The notes below the pieces were generated by a model. That model was not told where the DNA came from, did no database searches, and worked only from the letters and a program-made list of their open reading frames with translations. A program made the translations under genes and the position numbers. A stretch of 64,000 bases of DNA from Methylophaga nitratireducenticrescens. Lineage in GTDB: Bacteria > Pseudomonadota > Gammaproteobacteria > Nitrosococcales > Methylophagaceae. The stretch's first letter is position 1, and every line of letters starts with the position of its first letter. Positions 29,058 to 38,061 of the stretch are shown here, piece after piece. The stretch is from positions 1,612,001-1,676,000 of the forward strand of contig NC_017857.3 of NCBI RefSeq assembly GCF_000260985.4. The letters are read 5' to 3'.

Positions 29058-31058
29058 TCAATCGCTCAGTTCAGGTAAACGACTAGCACCCCAGCTACGA
29101 TGAATACGATTGATTACGCGTTGTAATTCTTCCGATTTGACCAGAGCAAATTGGCCAGGTTCTAACGGATCATAATGGAAAATGTACAACCGCGAGGCAA
29201 ACTCCTCAAAAGGCAAGGATGCTTCGCCAAACCGCTCAGAATTTCCTGACGTACTGACCTGAATATCATCGCCCCAGTTCTGACCGCTGTCATTGTTGGG
29301 ATTGTAGAAATAGACTCGCATTACGCTATCTGGATCCAGAGTAACCCTTAAAATAGTAATCGCATGCCAGCCAACAAACCGCAGGGCACTGTCGGTTACC
29401 GCAATACCTGCCGGTTGAGGATGAATCAATGGTTGATTGTCATTGTAATAGGGGTGATAACTGGCGTAGAAATGTCTGAGAAATACCTCCAGCTGCATTA
29501 GTTTGCCTGAGGCCACATCAACATTAATACTGAATCCACGGCCACACCACCAGCCATGAAACTCCGGATTAACCCAGCGATGAGGGTCACCTTCACGATC
29601 AATACAGCAACGACCCATTTCGGCATAAATCCGATCCAGATGCGGTACCAGGATCAGTGAAACCGGATCCAAATCCATTGGCAAATGACTGGCGAGACCC
29701 GAAAGGCTGTCTTGAGATGAAATTGCCTTACCTTCGAAATGCATCATAATTTCATCATCACGCGCCGCCCATACCAACATTTGTAAAAGATAATCCGGAT
29801 CGTTATAGGCCCACATCGACATTGCTCTGGCCGACTGACAGGTTGGGTTATTACCCTGACCAATGCCTAAAGGCTGTCCAAGCACACATAACACGCCTTC
29901 CAGTAATCGACTGCTCGCAGTTGGGTTGTCACCAAACAATGAATTCAGACGTTCTTCTGCTGCTGGTGATAGAGGTAGTGATAGCTGTCGCCACAAAGAG
30001 GGCGCCATGGCAGGTTGATAAAGAATGCCACGCTCCAGCATTAAGGAAAGACCGTAAACAGCTTGAGCGGTTTCAGGATGAATAGCTTTAGCAATAAGTG
30101 CCCGTACCAGATCGCTGAAACTCAGCAGACAATCTCGACCTGTGGAAGATAAGCCCAACGCCTCACTTAACAGATAATCCGTTTCTTCCGATAAATGTCT
30201 GAGTAATACAGAGTGGTAGGGCGACACCAGACCGGTATCATGCATCGCACGGGCAAAACCGCTGGCTTCATATTGAAGCGCAGCATTGTCCATACTTTGC
30301 AGACGTTGCTGATAAATTTCGACGCCCGGATCTTCTCTGCAGGCCTGGGTTGGCCCGAACAGACTGCTGATCAATCTATCTGCACCCTGACCACTGTTGC
30401 CCATATCAATATCAGGATTTTGGCGGCAGATAGCAATTTGCGTCACCATCTGTTTGACATGGTCGACTTGAATAGGTCGTTGCTGCAGAATTCGCCAGAT
30501 TTCATCAATTAATTGATCAATGACGTGCTCATAGCCAATGTTTTCGGCCAGATGGTGCAACAAGCCCCGACTGATCTCAGCCAAACGACCCTGCAATTCC
30601 CGTTCTGCCTCATCGGCTGCCGAAAATAAGCGTTTCAGATTAACGGCCAGTACCTGTGTCAGAAAATGATGAGCCTGTTCTGACGAGATTTCCGGATGCA
30701 CATATTCCTGTTTGGTCACTGCCAAAAACCTTAATTCGCTTAAGGTTTCAATAATCACGGTATACACATCACTACTAAGCAATGCCGGCGCACTTAACGC
30801 CGGTATCAGGATCTGCGGTTTGGCATAATCTGAATTATCAAATGCACCCGCCTTTTCGATACGCTCAATGTGCTGTGAAATAATCTTGAAGCCACCCTCA
30901 GCATGCAAAACCCGCTTGACGGTATCAAACAAGCGCCCAGCCTTGGTAGGCTTGCTAAAACTTGGTGCCTGTTCCAGCTGCTTAATGGCTTCATCCAGAC
31001 GTTCAATCAACAAGGACTGATTGGGATCTGGATATTCAATGACATTGGATTCAATCAA
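29058..31058 (-). CDS. Unrecognised 666-residue protein with a papain-like Gln-Cys-His-Asn signature
   Basis: I do not recognise a named family over the full length. The N-terminal 380 residues are mostly helical with no signal peptide or membrane helix. The C-terminal part contains the spacing of a papain-type cysteine peptidase: Q401-G followed six residues after the glutamine by C407 (QGNNPTC), a His-Ala pair in GWHAITIL (H565), and an asparagine in FYNPNNDSGQNWG (N586) ending in a Trp-Gly, as in the papain NSWG motif. A cytoplasmic cysteine peptidase, deamidase or transglutaminase-like enzyme is inferred. The upstream gene on the same strand is an ATP-grasp ligase, separated by a MITE-like element. 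Function unproven. Confidence 0.75.
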   Translation of the reverse strand: MIESNVIEYPDPNQSLLIERLDEAIKQLEQAPSFSKPTKAGRLFDTVKRVLHAEGGFKIISQHIERIEKAGAFDNSDYAKPQILIPALSAPALLSSDVYTVIIETLSELRFLAVTKQEYVHPEISSEQAHHFLTQVLAVNLKRLFSAADEAERELQGRLAEISRGLLHHLAENIGYEHVIDQLIDEIWRILQQRPIQVDHVKQMVTQIAICRQNPDIDMGNSGQGADRLISSLFGPTQACREDPGVEIYQQRLQSMDNAALQYEASGFARAMHDTGLVSPYHSVLLRHLSEETDYLLSEALGLSSTGRDCLLSFSDLVRALIAKAIHPETAQAVYGLSLMLERGILYQPAMAPSLWRQLSLPLSPAAEERLNSLFGDNPTASSRLLEGVLCVLGQPLGIGQGNNPTCQSARAMSMWAYNDPDYLLQMLVWAARDDEIMMHFEGKAISSQDSLSGLASHLPMDLDPVSLILVPHLDRIYAEMGRCCIDREGDPHRWVNPEFHGWWCGRGFSINVDVASGKLMQLEVFLRHFYASYHPYYNDNQPLIHPQPAGIAVTDSALRFVGWHAITILRVTLDPDSVMRVYFYNPNNDSGQNWGDDIQVSTSGNSERFGEASLPFEEFASRLYIFHYDPLEPGQFALVKSEELQRVINRIHRSWGASRLPELSD

Positions 31059-31091
31059 ACTGTTTACCTGCTATTACTGTTAGTATGCTTA

Positions 31092-31344
31092 GGGCTTGTT
31101 GATCTTTAATTTCCAACGCCGTAGGGCGGAATGAGCCCCAGCCCTGCGGGTTGTGACTGAAAAAGCGCCATTCTGCTTTGCTCGTCGCTTATTTAGAATA
31201 ACTACAAAAAAGCCAGGAGCGTTTTTGAGCGCAAGCCCCCAAAGGGGTGAGATACATGGATGTATCTCACAAACTGCGCTCCTCGTGCCTTGATTGGTGC
31301 ATTTTCAGTCACAACAGAGGCGGCTTTGAAAGATTAACAGACCC
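31092..31344. mobile_element. MITE-like inverted-repeat element, complete copy
   Basis: The 298-bp gap between the two minus-strand genes is filled by a non-coding element bounded by inverted ends: 'gggcttgttgatctttaa' at 31092-31109 and 'ttgaaagattaacagaccc' at 31326-31344. Inside are a 'gagatacat/atgtatctc' hairpin (about 31250-31269), a 'cctcgtgccttgattggtgcattttcagtcacaac' module and a GC-rich hairpin near 31120-31150. Modules in reverse order match 41967-42230. No transposase is present. Confidence 0.8.
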
Positions 31345-31356
31345 TAGAGTAATCGA

Positions 31357-32598
31357 CTAAATATAGAAATCCAATGATTCCTGTTCTTTTAGTAAATCAC
31401 GCATGACGACCGGATCTTTGCCGAAGAAGTATAACAAACCCCAATGTGTACCAAAGGCGGTGCGTTTGGTGACGGTTTCTTCCAGTGGTGCAGTCAATTC
31501 ATGAAAATCGAAATAGGGATGATCTTCGGTTTCCTGGGGAATTTCCAGGCGGCTGACTACACGTCGACGAGGATAAACGCCGAAACAACCTGCAACACCT
31601 TTGGCATCAACTACCTCTTTCGGGAAGAAGCTACTGATTTCTTCTTCAGTGGTTTTTGGATCGAAAGACAGTATCAAGGCATGGTACGCATTAAAGCCAT
31701 ACGCCCGCTGTAGTAATTCAAATACTTTAAAGCCGGGTGGACGATAGGCAACTTCACCGAAGTACATTTCACCATCACTGGTGACAAAGTATTCCGGATG
31801 TACAAAACCGAATTCAATATCAAACGTTTTAATCAGCTTTTCAATTTGTCTGGTTATTTCCGGACGATATTGTTCAAGTTTTGGAGTCGCCGGCACAAAC
31901 ACTGAATAACCTAACGTTACATATTCGGAAATATTCAGAAAACGAATTTTGCCATTATGGATCCAGGCTTCAACAGCAAATTCCCAGCCATCCAAATGCG
32001 ATTCCATCAATACCGGAAACTCTTCGTCCGGAATCATATCCACTTCGTCAGGCGTACGGATCACCCGGTGTCCTAGACAGCCGGCTTTATCAAATGCTTT
32101 CAGATGAATTGGGTCATTGGGATCGCCATCCAGTTTGAGTAACGTCTGATTAACGCGTTTCAGAAAACGTACTACATCATCTTTGTCGTGGGCTTCTTCA
32201 AAAATACCGACCCGAATACCACCCAATTGAGCACGTCTTTTCATCAAGGCTTTATCACGTAATAACAGTGACTGGCCAAATAATCTGGGGTTATTCATTA
32301 ACACTGAGTTGATTGCACCAGCCCATTCAACCGTTTCTTCAAATAACGGAATCGCCACATCAACACCGGTTTCCTGCAGTGTTTGGGCAATTTCCAGTGA
32401 ACGATCATTAAGTCGTTCAAAATTCCATTTGATATAGGGAATGTTGTGCTCAGTGCAATATTCTTCTGCCCAATCAGGCGCCACAACAACGTATTGTCGG
32501 TCAAATGATTCGGCAGCTTCAACAGCGTTCAGACTCCAACCCAATAATGCGATATAACCTTTATCCGGGTTGAAGCTGTGTTTTGCCGACTCTGCCAT
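31357..32598 (-). CDS. ATP-grasp domain ligase, substrate unknown
   Basis: This 413-residue protein has the carboxylate-amine ligase layout. An N-terminal Rossmann-like domain (IALLGWSLNAVEAAE) is followed by a lid region around RDKALMKRRAQLGG. The ATP-grasp core has the EFAVEAWIHNGK strand pair and the Mg/ATP-binding run with VHPEYF, EMYFGEVAYRPPG (Glu and Arg). It does not match biotin carboxylase, D-Ala-D-Ala ligase or PurK closely by eye, and it probably joins a carboxylate to an amine through an acyl phosphate. It is upstream of the papain-like gene on the same strand, so a make/cleave or make/transfer pair on one amide product is possible. Confidence 0.85.
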   Translation of the reverse strand: MAESAKHSFNPDKGYIALLGWSLNAVEAAESFDRQYVVVAPDWAEEYCTEHNIPYIKWNFERLNDRSLEIAQTLQETGVDVAIPLFEETVEWAGAINSVLMNNPRLFGQSLLLRDKALMKRRAQLGGIRVGIFEEAHDKDDVVRFLKRVNQTLLKLDGDPNDPIHLKAFDKAGCLGHRVIRTPDEVDMIPDEEFPVLMESHLDGWEFAVEAWIHNGKIRFLNISEYVTLGYSVFVPATPKLEQYRPEITRQIEKLIKTFDIEFGFVHPEYFVTSDGEMYFGEVAYRPPGFKVFELLQRAYGFNAYHALILSFDPKTTEEEISSFFPKEVVDAKGVAGCFGVYPRRRVVSRLEIPQETEDHPYFDFHELTAPLEETVTKRTAFGTHWGLLYFFGKDPVVMRDLLKEQESLDFYI

Positions 32599-32992
32599 AA
32601 AGTACTACCTCTTAATATTTTGATAAATAAAACAATAGCTTACATTTTTTGGGTGTGATTGGTAATCGATGCGTCAAATTTGACCTCATTGAAAGACATC
32701 ATCGTCATGCATGGTGCCATTACCCCAGCAATTAAAAAATGAAACGAAGGGAGACAACTTTTGATGTAATGGTCACTTTTGCGCAGATTTGATGGAGCAG
32801 TGAAAACAGCTGTAGGGAGTGGATATACTTCTTGCTAAAATTGTCAGCAAAATAGTACATCTTCATTGACAATAAATCATACAAAAACAGGTTGTAAGTT
32901 CCCGATGGCGATTTGTTTTAAACTGTGCACGACTATCATTATTACACAGAGTTTTTAGTGAACTTTTCTGATTAAGGCGCTATTCTAAACGT
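32599..32992. other. Divergent intergenic region without a gene
   Basis: This 394-bp spacer between the ATP-grasp gene and a divergent GGDEF gene contains no credible reading frame and no complete repeat. The one clear structure is a perfect 12-bp palindrome at 32673-32684, about 75 bp upstream of the ATP-grasp start. A small 'ttgct...agcaa' hairpin lies near 32833. Confidence 0.5.
32673..32684. promoter_or_regulatory. Perfect 12-bp palindrome, possible operator
   Basis: The sequence gtcaaatttgac is its own reverse complement and lies about 75 bp before the ATP-grasp start codon. A dimeric repressor site is one possibility. No regulator gene is adjacent, and a 12-bp palindrome can occur by chance in a 64-kb window, so this is weak. 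Confidence 0.25.
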
Positions 32993-34783
32993 ATGACAAC
33001 GCGCTTCTCTAATTTACAATTTAATCGCACACTGGTGCTGTTTGTTCTGCTACTGGTCTGGGTTCTTTGTGCGTTAAGTTTACGTTTTTTTTACTTGCAA
33101 CAGATTTCTGGGTACCAAAACTCGATTAATGATCAAATCAGCCAACGAGTCAGCATGTCTTCAGTGATGCAAGCAGAATTGATTGATAAAGAACTCTCTT
33201 CTTTGGCAGCAAACCTGAAACAGATTGGCGTATTAAGTGTTCATTCACCCGAGCAAGTTGCATCGTTTGCGGAAAGTTTAAAAAAGCTTAATCCAACTAT
33301 CTGGCATCTTTACCTCGCTGATAGCAAAGGCAATATTACTTTTTCCACTAAAGAGGGATATCATCCCCCGATTTCGGTGCGCGATTATTTTACCGAGCAC
33401 ACAAAAAATGGACTGCCAAAATTCTATATTTCCTCACCTCGTCAATCAATTATTCAGGAAAGTGCTTTGTATATCGCGGTGAGTTATCCCATTAGAAATG
33501 CTGAAGAGCAGTTTATCGGTGTGGTTGTGGCGACTTTGAAAAGTGATGATCTGACGGATCAGCTTGGAAACATTACCAAGAACAAAAATATTTCTGCGAT
33601 GCTGACGGATCGATCAGGAAAACTCATTTGGTCTTCTAGTCTGGGAGAGGGGCAGCAAAAAGATGATGTTTATAGCTTATGCAGAGATCATCGATATCAA
33701 GCATCGAAGGAGATGGGCATACACCGCATTAAATTAGACAATAATGCGCAATGTGATTTTCAGTTTCTTGAAAAATGGGAAATGTTTTCCATTGTTGCTG
33801 AAAATCGTGTTTCTGCAGAACAATCAATTCAGCAATATCAACAAGAGATGTTTCATCGAAATATCATCATATTGATGGCCTTTACGTTGTTATTGTTTTT
33901 TTTAGGGAATCAACTTCTCAAACAGATTGAATCCAGAAGACTATTAGCCATTCTTAATCAACGTAATAAAGCCATTATTGACGCGATGCCAGACTTGCTG
34001 CTCACGATGAGAGAAGATGGAACAATCATTGATCATGAGGTGCAGGATAATTTTCCGTTGATGATTGCTGCCAGTAAATTGAATGGCATGAATCTCAAAG
34101 ATCTGTTGGAGCCGGAAATGGTTGATAAAAAACTTGCATTGATGGCCCAGACAATTGACACCGGCGAACCAACAACGATGGAATATCCGCTAATGGTAAA
34201 TGGAGAGGAATATTATTTTCTGGAACGTTTAACGGCACTGGATGAAAAACATGTACTGGCGTGTATTATTGATATCACCAGTCGTCATGAAGCCGAATCT
34301 AAGCTGGAGTGGCAGGCTTTTCACGATGGTCTGACCGGTCTGGCAAATCGCCTGATGTTCTTTGAATTTTTGAATAAATTGATACATGACTACCGTAGAA
34401 ATACACGTGAATTTACTATCTTATTTATTGATTTAAATGGGTTTAAAGAAATTAATGATAACTATGGGCATCATGCAGGAGATGAGGTCCTCAAACACAC
34501 TGCTCAACAGCTGAGCAATATCCTGCGCCAAACAGATACTGTGGCAAGACTCGGTGGAGATGAGTTTGCCATATTATTACCTGAAACGTCGTCAGGCCAG
34601 GCTAAACGTGTGATCAACACCATTGCTGAAACTATTCAACAGCCGATTGATTATAACGGCACCAGCCTGTCGGTGACCGCAAGTATTGGTATGGCAGCCT
34701 GTCCCCATGATGCAACATCAGCAGACGAATTATTGAATGTGGCTGATAAACGCATGTATGAGATCAAATCATCAAACCGATAA
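32993..34783 (+). CDS. Cache-PAS diguanylate cyclase
   Basis: This 596-residue membrane GGDEF protein has a first helix at about residues 15-35, a periplasmic double-Cache-type sensor (about 40-280, with IWHLYLADSKGNITFST and the VRDYFTEH motif), a second helix near 290-308, a PAS domain (about 325-435) and the cyclase domain with GGDEF at about 521-525. An RQTD inhibitory site sits five residues upstream. The Cache fold usually binds small organic acids, amino acids or amines; the ligand here is unknown. It is the fourth c-di-GMP protein within 15 kb and is transcribed alone. Confidence 0.93.
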   Translation: MTTRFSNLQFNRTLVLFVLLLVWVLCALSLRFFYLQQISGYQNSINDQISQRVSMSSVMQAELIDKELSSLAANLKQIGVLSVHSPEQVASFAESLKKLNPTIWHLYLADSKGNITFSTKEGYHPPISVRDYFTEHTKNGLPKFYISSPRQSIIQESALYIAVSYPIRNAEEQFIGVVVATLKSDDLTDQLGNITKNKNISAMLTDRSGKLIWSSSLGEGQQKDDVYSLCRDHRYQASKEMGIHRIKLDNNAQCDFQFLEKWEMFSIVAENRVSAEQSIQQYQQEMFHRNIIILMAFTLLLFFLGNQLLKQIESRRLLAILNQRNKAIIDAMPDLLLTMREDGTIIDHEVQDNFPLMIAASKLNGMNLKDLLEPEMVDKKLALMAQTIDTGEPTTMEYPLMVNGEEYYFLERLTALDEKHVLACIIDITSRHEAESKLEWQAFHDGLTGLANRLMFFEFLNKLIHDYRRNTREFTILFIDLNGFKEINDNYGHHAGDEVLKHTAQQLSNILRQTDTVARLGGDEFAILLPETSSGQAKRVINTIAETIQQPIDYNGTSLSVTASIGMAACPHDATSADELLNVADKRMYEIKSSNR

Positions 34784-34843
34784 TTCATCGCTTATTCTTT
34801 TTTAAGTTATTTAAAATCAATAATCTTAAGTTTGTTTGTGCTG

Positions 34844-34859
34844 ATTGAAAGTTTTCAAT
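34844..34859 (+). promoter_or_regulatory. Interrupted palindrome upstream of ccoN
   Basis: ATTGAAA and TTTCAAT arms surround two bases, centred about 69 bp before the ccoN start. The shape resembles an FNR/Crp-family site (TTGAT-N4-ATCAA) but differs at one base in each half. Oxygen control would make sense for a cbb3 oxidase subunit, but the match is weak. Confidence 0.25.
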
Positions 34860-34919
34860 ACTTTTAAACAGTCATAAAGAGGAGTAAGTTTTTAATAACA
34901 ATTTTATAAGGAAGAGATT

Positions 34920-36353
34920 ATGACTGTTCCGGATAAACTTGCTTATAACTACGAAATCGTAAAGTACTTCTCAGTCATGGCCTGTGTCTACTTGGTGTTA
35001 GGTACAAGCATAGGAGTGTTTATCGCCTCTCAGCTCGCCTGGCCAGATCTGAATTTTGATAACCGCTATATAACGTTCGGCCGTTTACGCCCTCTGCATA
35101 CCAATACAGTGGTTTATGGATTTGGTGGCTCGGTATTGTTGGCAACCGCCTATTATGTCGTTCAACGCACCTGTGGCGTGCGTTTATGGAGTGACAAATT
35201 AGCGTGGTTTACTTTCTGGGGCTGGAATCTGTACATGCTCGGAGCCGTCATCACGTTGCCCCTAGGGCTAAGCCAAAGTAAAGAATATGCCGAGCTTGAG
35301 TGGCCGCTTGATATTCTGTTATGTGTTGTATGGCTGGCTTATTCACTGAACTTTATCATGTCGCTCTCAAAGCGAACGGTCAGCCATATATATGTCGCTA
35401 ACTGGTTCTTTCTTTCGTTAATGATCATGTTCACCTATTTACATGTAGTGAATAGTCTGGTGATCCCCGTCAGCTTATGGAAATCCTATTCCATCTTCGC
35501 CGGTGTGCAGGATGCGATGGTGCAATGGTGGTGGGGACATAATGCTGTTGGATTTTATCTGACCGCCGGCTTCCTTGGCATTATGTATTATTTTGTGCCG
35601 AAACAAGCTGAGCGTCCCATATATTCCTATCGGTTATCAGTGGTGCATTTCTGGGCGTTGATTTTTGGTTATGTCTGGCTCGGTGCGCATCATTTGCAAT
35701 ATACAGCGTTACCCGATTGGACCGGGTCGTTAGGCGCTGCTATTTCACTGGCAATGATCATTCCTTCATGGGGCGGCGCAATTAACGGCATGTTCACTTT
35801 AAGCGGGGCCTGGGACAAATTACGTACCGATTACATCTTACGATTTTTAATTGTTTCTCTGGCGTTTTATGCGATGTCGACGTTTGAAGGTCCGGTAATG
35901 GCTTCTAAAACGGTAAATGCACTTTCCCATTACACCGACTGGACCATAGGCCATGTGCATTCTGGAGCGCTTGGTTGGGTCGCCATGATTTCAATAGGCT
36001 CCATCTATCATATGGTGGAACGGATGTGGCATACGCAGATGTTTTCGATCACCCTGGTAAATGTGCATTTCTGGTTGGCGACGATTGGGACAGCTGTATA
36101 CATCACGGCGATGTGGATAGCCGGCATTATGCAGGGCCTGATGTGGCGAGCCTATGATGATTATGGAAATTTGTCATATACCTTTGTGGAATCAGTTGCC
36201 CAAATGCATCCGTATTATGCAATGCGAGCAGTAGGGGGCTTTATCTTTTTTTGTGGTGCAGTGGTGATGTTGTTCAATGTGATAGCCACTATCCGTCAGG
36301 CCACTAGAACATCGGCAACTTTTCCCTTATCCGGTACCAAACAAACAAGTTAA
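34920..36353 (+). CDS. ccoN: cbb3-type cytochrome c oxidase catalytic subunit I (orphan)
   Basis: This 477-residue polytopic protein is the haem-copper catalytic subunit of a cbb3 oxidase, which reduces oxygen with high affinity. The ligands are all present: H60 (RPLHTN), the copper ligands H207 (WWGHNA) and H257/H258 (AHHLQY), and the haem histidines H345 and H347 in GHVHSG. The [18 protein letters not shown] signature is typical of CcoN. A GGAAGAG site precedes the ATG. No ccoO, ccoQ or ccoP follows; the next gene encodes a CBS protein. In Pseudomonas aeruginosa orphan CcoN subunits pair with CcoO/CcoP from other loci, and that is the likely situation here. Confidence 0.93.
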   Translation: MTVPDKLAYNYEIVKYFSVMACVYLVLGTSIGVFIASQLAWPDLNFDNRYITFGRLRPLHTNTVVYGFGGSVLLATAYYVVQRTCGVRLWSDKLAWFTFWGWNLYMLGAVITLPLGLSQSKEYAELEWPLDILLCVVWLAYSLNFIMSLSKRTVSHIYVANWFFLSLMIMFTYLHVVNSLVIPVSLWKSYSIFAGVQDAMVQWWWGHNAVGFYLTAGFLGIMYYFVPKQAERPIYSYRLSVVHFWALIFGYVWLGAHHLQYTALPDWTGSLGAAISLAMIIPSWGGAINGMFTLSGAWDKLRTDYILRFLIVSLAFYAMSTFEGPVMASKTVNALSHYTDWTIGHVHSGALGWVAMISIGSIYHMVERMWHTQMFSITLVNVHFWLATIGTAVYITAMWIAGIMQGLMWRAYDDYGNLSYTFVESVAQMHPYYAMRAVGGFIFFCGAVVMLFNVIATIRQATRTSATFPLSGTKQTS

Positions 36354-36385
36354 ACACTATTGAGATTACCTTGTTAACTAAGAAT

Positions 36386-36409
36386 ATCGCCTCCAAAAGT
36401 GGAGGCGAT
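36386..36409 (+). terminator. Stable hairpin downstream of ccoN
   Basis: A perfect 9-bp GC-rich stem (36386-36394 with 36401-36409) with a 6-nt loop, 32 bp after the stop. No T run follows, so it may protect the 3' end or give only partial termination. Confidence 0.55.
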
Positions 36410-36625
36410 GCCAGATGACACCGCCTTAGTAAAAATTCCTTTGCCAATTGAATTTTTTATAGAGGTTTTTCATTTATTTCCTCGTCTGATTTCTTCCGTT
36501 GACGTCATAGATCGTTGCTGAATACCACTTCAGAAACGTTATCAACGGATTGGCATATGCATTGCAGAACACCCTTCAGAAAAAGCTTTTCAATACAAAT
36601 CAAAGTTCTCAACACAAGGAGATGA

Positions 36626-37060
36626 ATGATGATGAATGTAAAAGAAATTATGAACACAGAAGTTAAAGCTATTTCGCCTTCGACTCTGGTAAGAGAAGCG
36701 GCGCAAATCATGCGAGATCAGGACATAGGCTTTCTGCTTATTGCTGATGAAAATACTTTAGTCGGTACGATAACGGATAGAGATATTGTTACTCGAGGTG
36801 TATCTCAGGTTAATGATTTATCAGAGATTTCAGTTGATGAAGTCATGACAGTAAAAGTCCTTGCCTGTCATGAAGAAAATACCATTGAAGAAGTAGCCAC
36901 ATTGATGAACGAAGAACAGGTTCAAAGAATGCCTGTATTCAATGATGAAAATAATTTGGTGGGCGTTGTGAGTATAGGGGATATGGCTCAACATTTAAAT
37001 TCTGTCCAGGTGGGACAAGCCTTGAAGGGCATTAAAGAAGGCGTCCATACCACTCATTAA
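36626..37060 (+). CDS. Two-CBS-domain protein
   Basis: This 144-residue protein consists of two CBS modules, the first starting at VKEIMNTEVKAISP and ending in GTITDRDIVTRGV, the second at VDEVMTVKVLAC and ending in GVVSIGDMAQHL. Such pairs bind adenine nucleotides and regulate partner proteins. There are three consecutive ATG codons; an AAGGAG site fits best with the second or third. It lies between ccoN and a ferritin-like protein gene, so a role in energy or redox status sensing is possible but not shown. Confidence 0.92.
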   Translation: MMMNVKEIMNTEVKAISPSTLVREAAQIMRDQDIGFLLIADENTLVGTITDRDIVTRGVSQVNDLSEISVDEVMTVKVLACHEENTIEEVATLMNEEQVQRMPVFNDENNLVGVVSIGDMAQHLNSVQVGQALKGIKEGVHTTH

Positions 37061-37063
37061 TAT

Positions 37064-37524
37064 TAGGCTTGTTGATCTTTCAGAGCCACCACTGCTGGCG
37101 GCTATTTTTGTTTCTGACAAGGTGAAAAGCATGCCGTTTAGCTTTTCTATATAAGTGACTGACAAATGAAATGAGTCTGGAACGCATTTGAACAGCTTAG
37201 CTGGCCACGTAGCGGTGAAAGTCAGGGGCCGTGAGCAGGATGCAGAAGCTTTGCACGTTACTTACTTTAGAACAACAACTACAAAAACGCCGGGGCACGC
37301 ATGTTCCAGACATTTGCTTTTGCATACGATGTGCAGGGATGCACAAGTGTTGCGGGTGCAGGACGCATAGGAGCGACCACTCCATCGATGGAGATAAACG
37401 TTTTTGAGCGTGAGCCCAATGGGGTGAGATACATGGATGTATCTCACAAACTTCTCTCCTCGTGCCTTGATTGACGCTTTTTCAGCTCACAACAGAAGCG
37501 GAGATGAAAGATCAATAAGCCGTA
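37064..37524. mobile_element. MITE-like inverted-repeat element, enlarged copy
   Basis: The 492-bp gap between the CBS and ferritin-like genes is mostly one element with ends at 37064-37082 (taggcttgttgatctttca) and 37505-37524 (tgaaagatcaataagccgta), which are inverted repeats with about two mismatches. The right half has the standard modules ('ggggtgagatacatggatg', 'cctcgtgccttgattgacg', 'tcacaacagaagcgg'). The left-centre part, about 37140-37390, has sequence not seen in the other copies, so this copy may carry an insertion. Short frames on both strands here are not gene-like. Confidence 0.75.
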
Positions 37525-37552
37525 GATTACACCGGCCTTTAAGGAAACTGTC

Positions 37553-38002
37553 ATGAGTGAAACCATGGAAAACATTGTTGAGAAATTGAATGATCTTATT
37601 GAAATGGATTATGACGCTATTTCTGCTTATCAGGCCGCCATTGAGCGACTTGAAAATCCAGAGTATCGAGATCAGTTAAATGTTTTTATGCAGGATCATG
37701 AAAATCATATCGCCGTCCTCAGCCAGATTGTGTGTCAGGAGGGTGGTGCGCCACCAGAGAAGGGTGATTTGAAAAAAATTCTCACCAATGGCGGCGTACA
37801 CATTGCTCAGTTGGCAGGTGATGACGGTATTTTGAAGGCCATGCAATTGAATGAAGTCATGACCAATAACCTCTATGAGGAAAATGTCGAAGAAGCTTTT
37901 CCCGAGCCTGTTAATTCAATTTTGCAAGATCATTTGGCAGATGAACGACGTCATAAAGAATGGCTGGAAACGACACTTCATCATCTGCATGAGCCACATT
38001 AA
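37553..38002 (+). CDS. Ferritin-like domain protein
   Basis: This 149-residue four-helix protein has the metal-ligand pattern of ferritin-like proteins: acidic residues in the first helix (LNDLIEMDYDAISAY), an E-x-x-H in DHENH, a third-helix NLYEENVEEA, and another E-x-x-H in ADERRH. It could bind a di-iron or di-manganese centre; storage, oxidase or stress protection cannot be separated. It starts just downstream of the MITE-like element and precedes a flavodoxin-like reductase gene by 59 bp on the same strand. Confidence 0.8.
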   Translation: MSETMENIVEKLNDLIEMDYDAISAYQAAIERLENPEYRDQLNVFMQDHENHIAVLSQIVCQEGGAPPEKGDLKKILTNGGVHIAQLAGDDGILKAMQLNEVMTNNLYEENVEEAFPEPVNSILQDHLADERRHKEWLETTLHHLHEPH

Positions 38003-38061
38003 CCACTTCACCAACGGGTGAGAGGACACTTTTTCTAACAACTTACCATCAGGAGTACTTT

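Noticed and set aside
29058-31058. Possibility that the 666-residue protein is a known transglutaminase or peptidase family
   Set aside because: The motif spacing is papain-like, but I could not match the N-terminal 380 residues or the rest to a named family, so no function is assigned.
37188-37370. Short overlapping frames on both strands
   Set aside because: They lie within the enlarged MITE-like copy and have no family resemblance or ribosome site.
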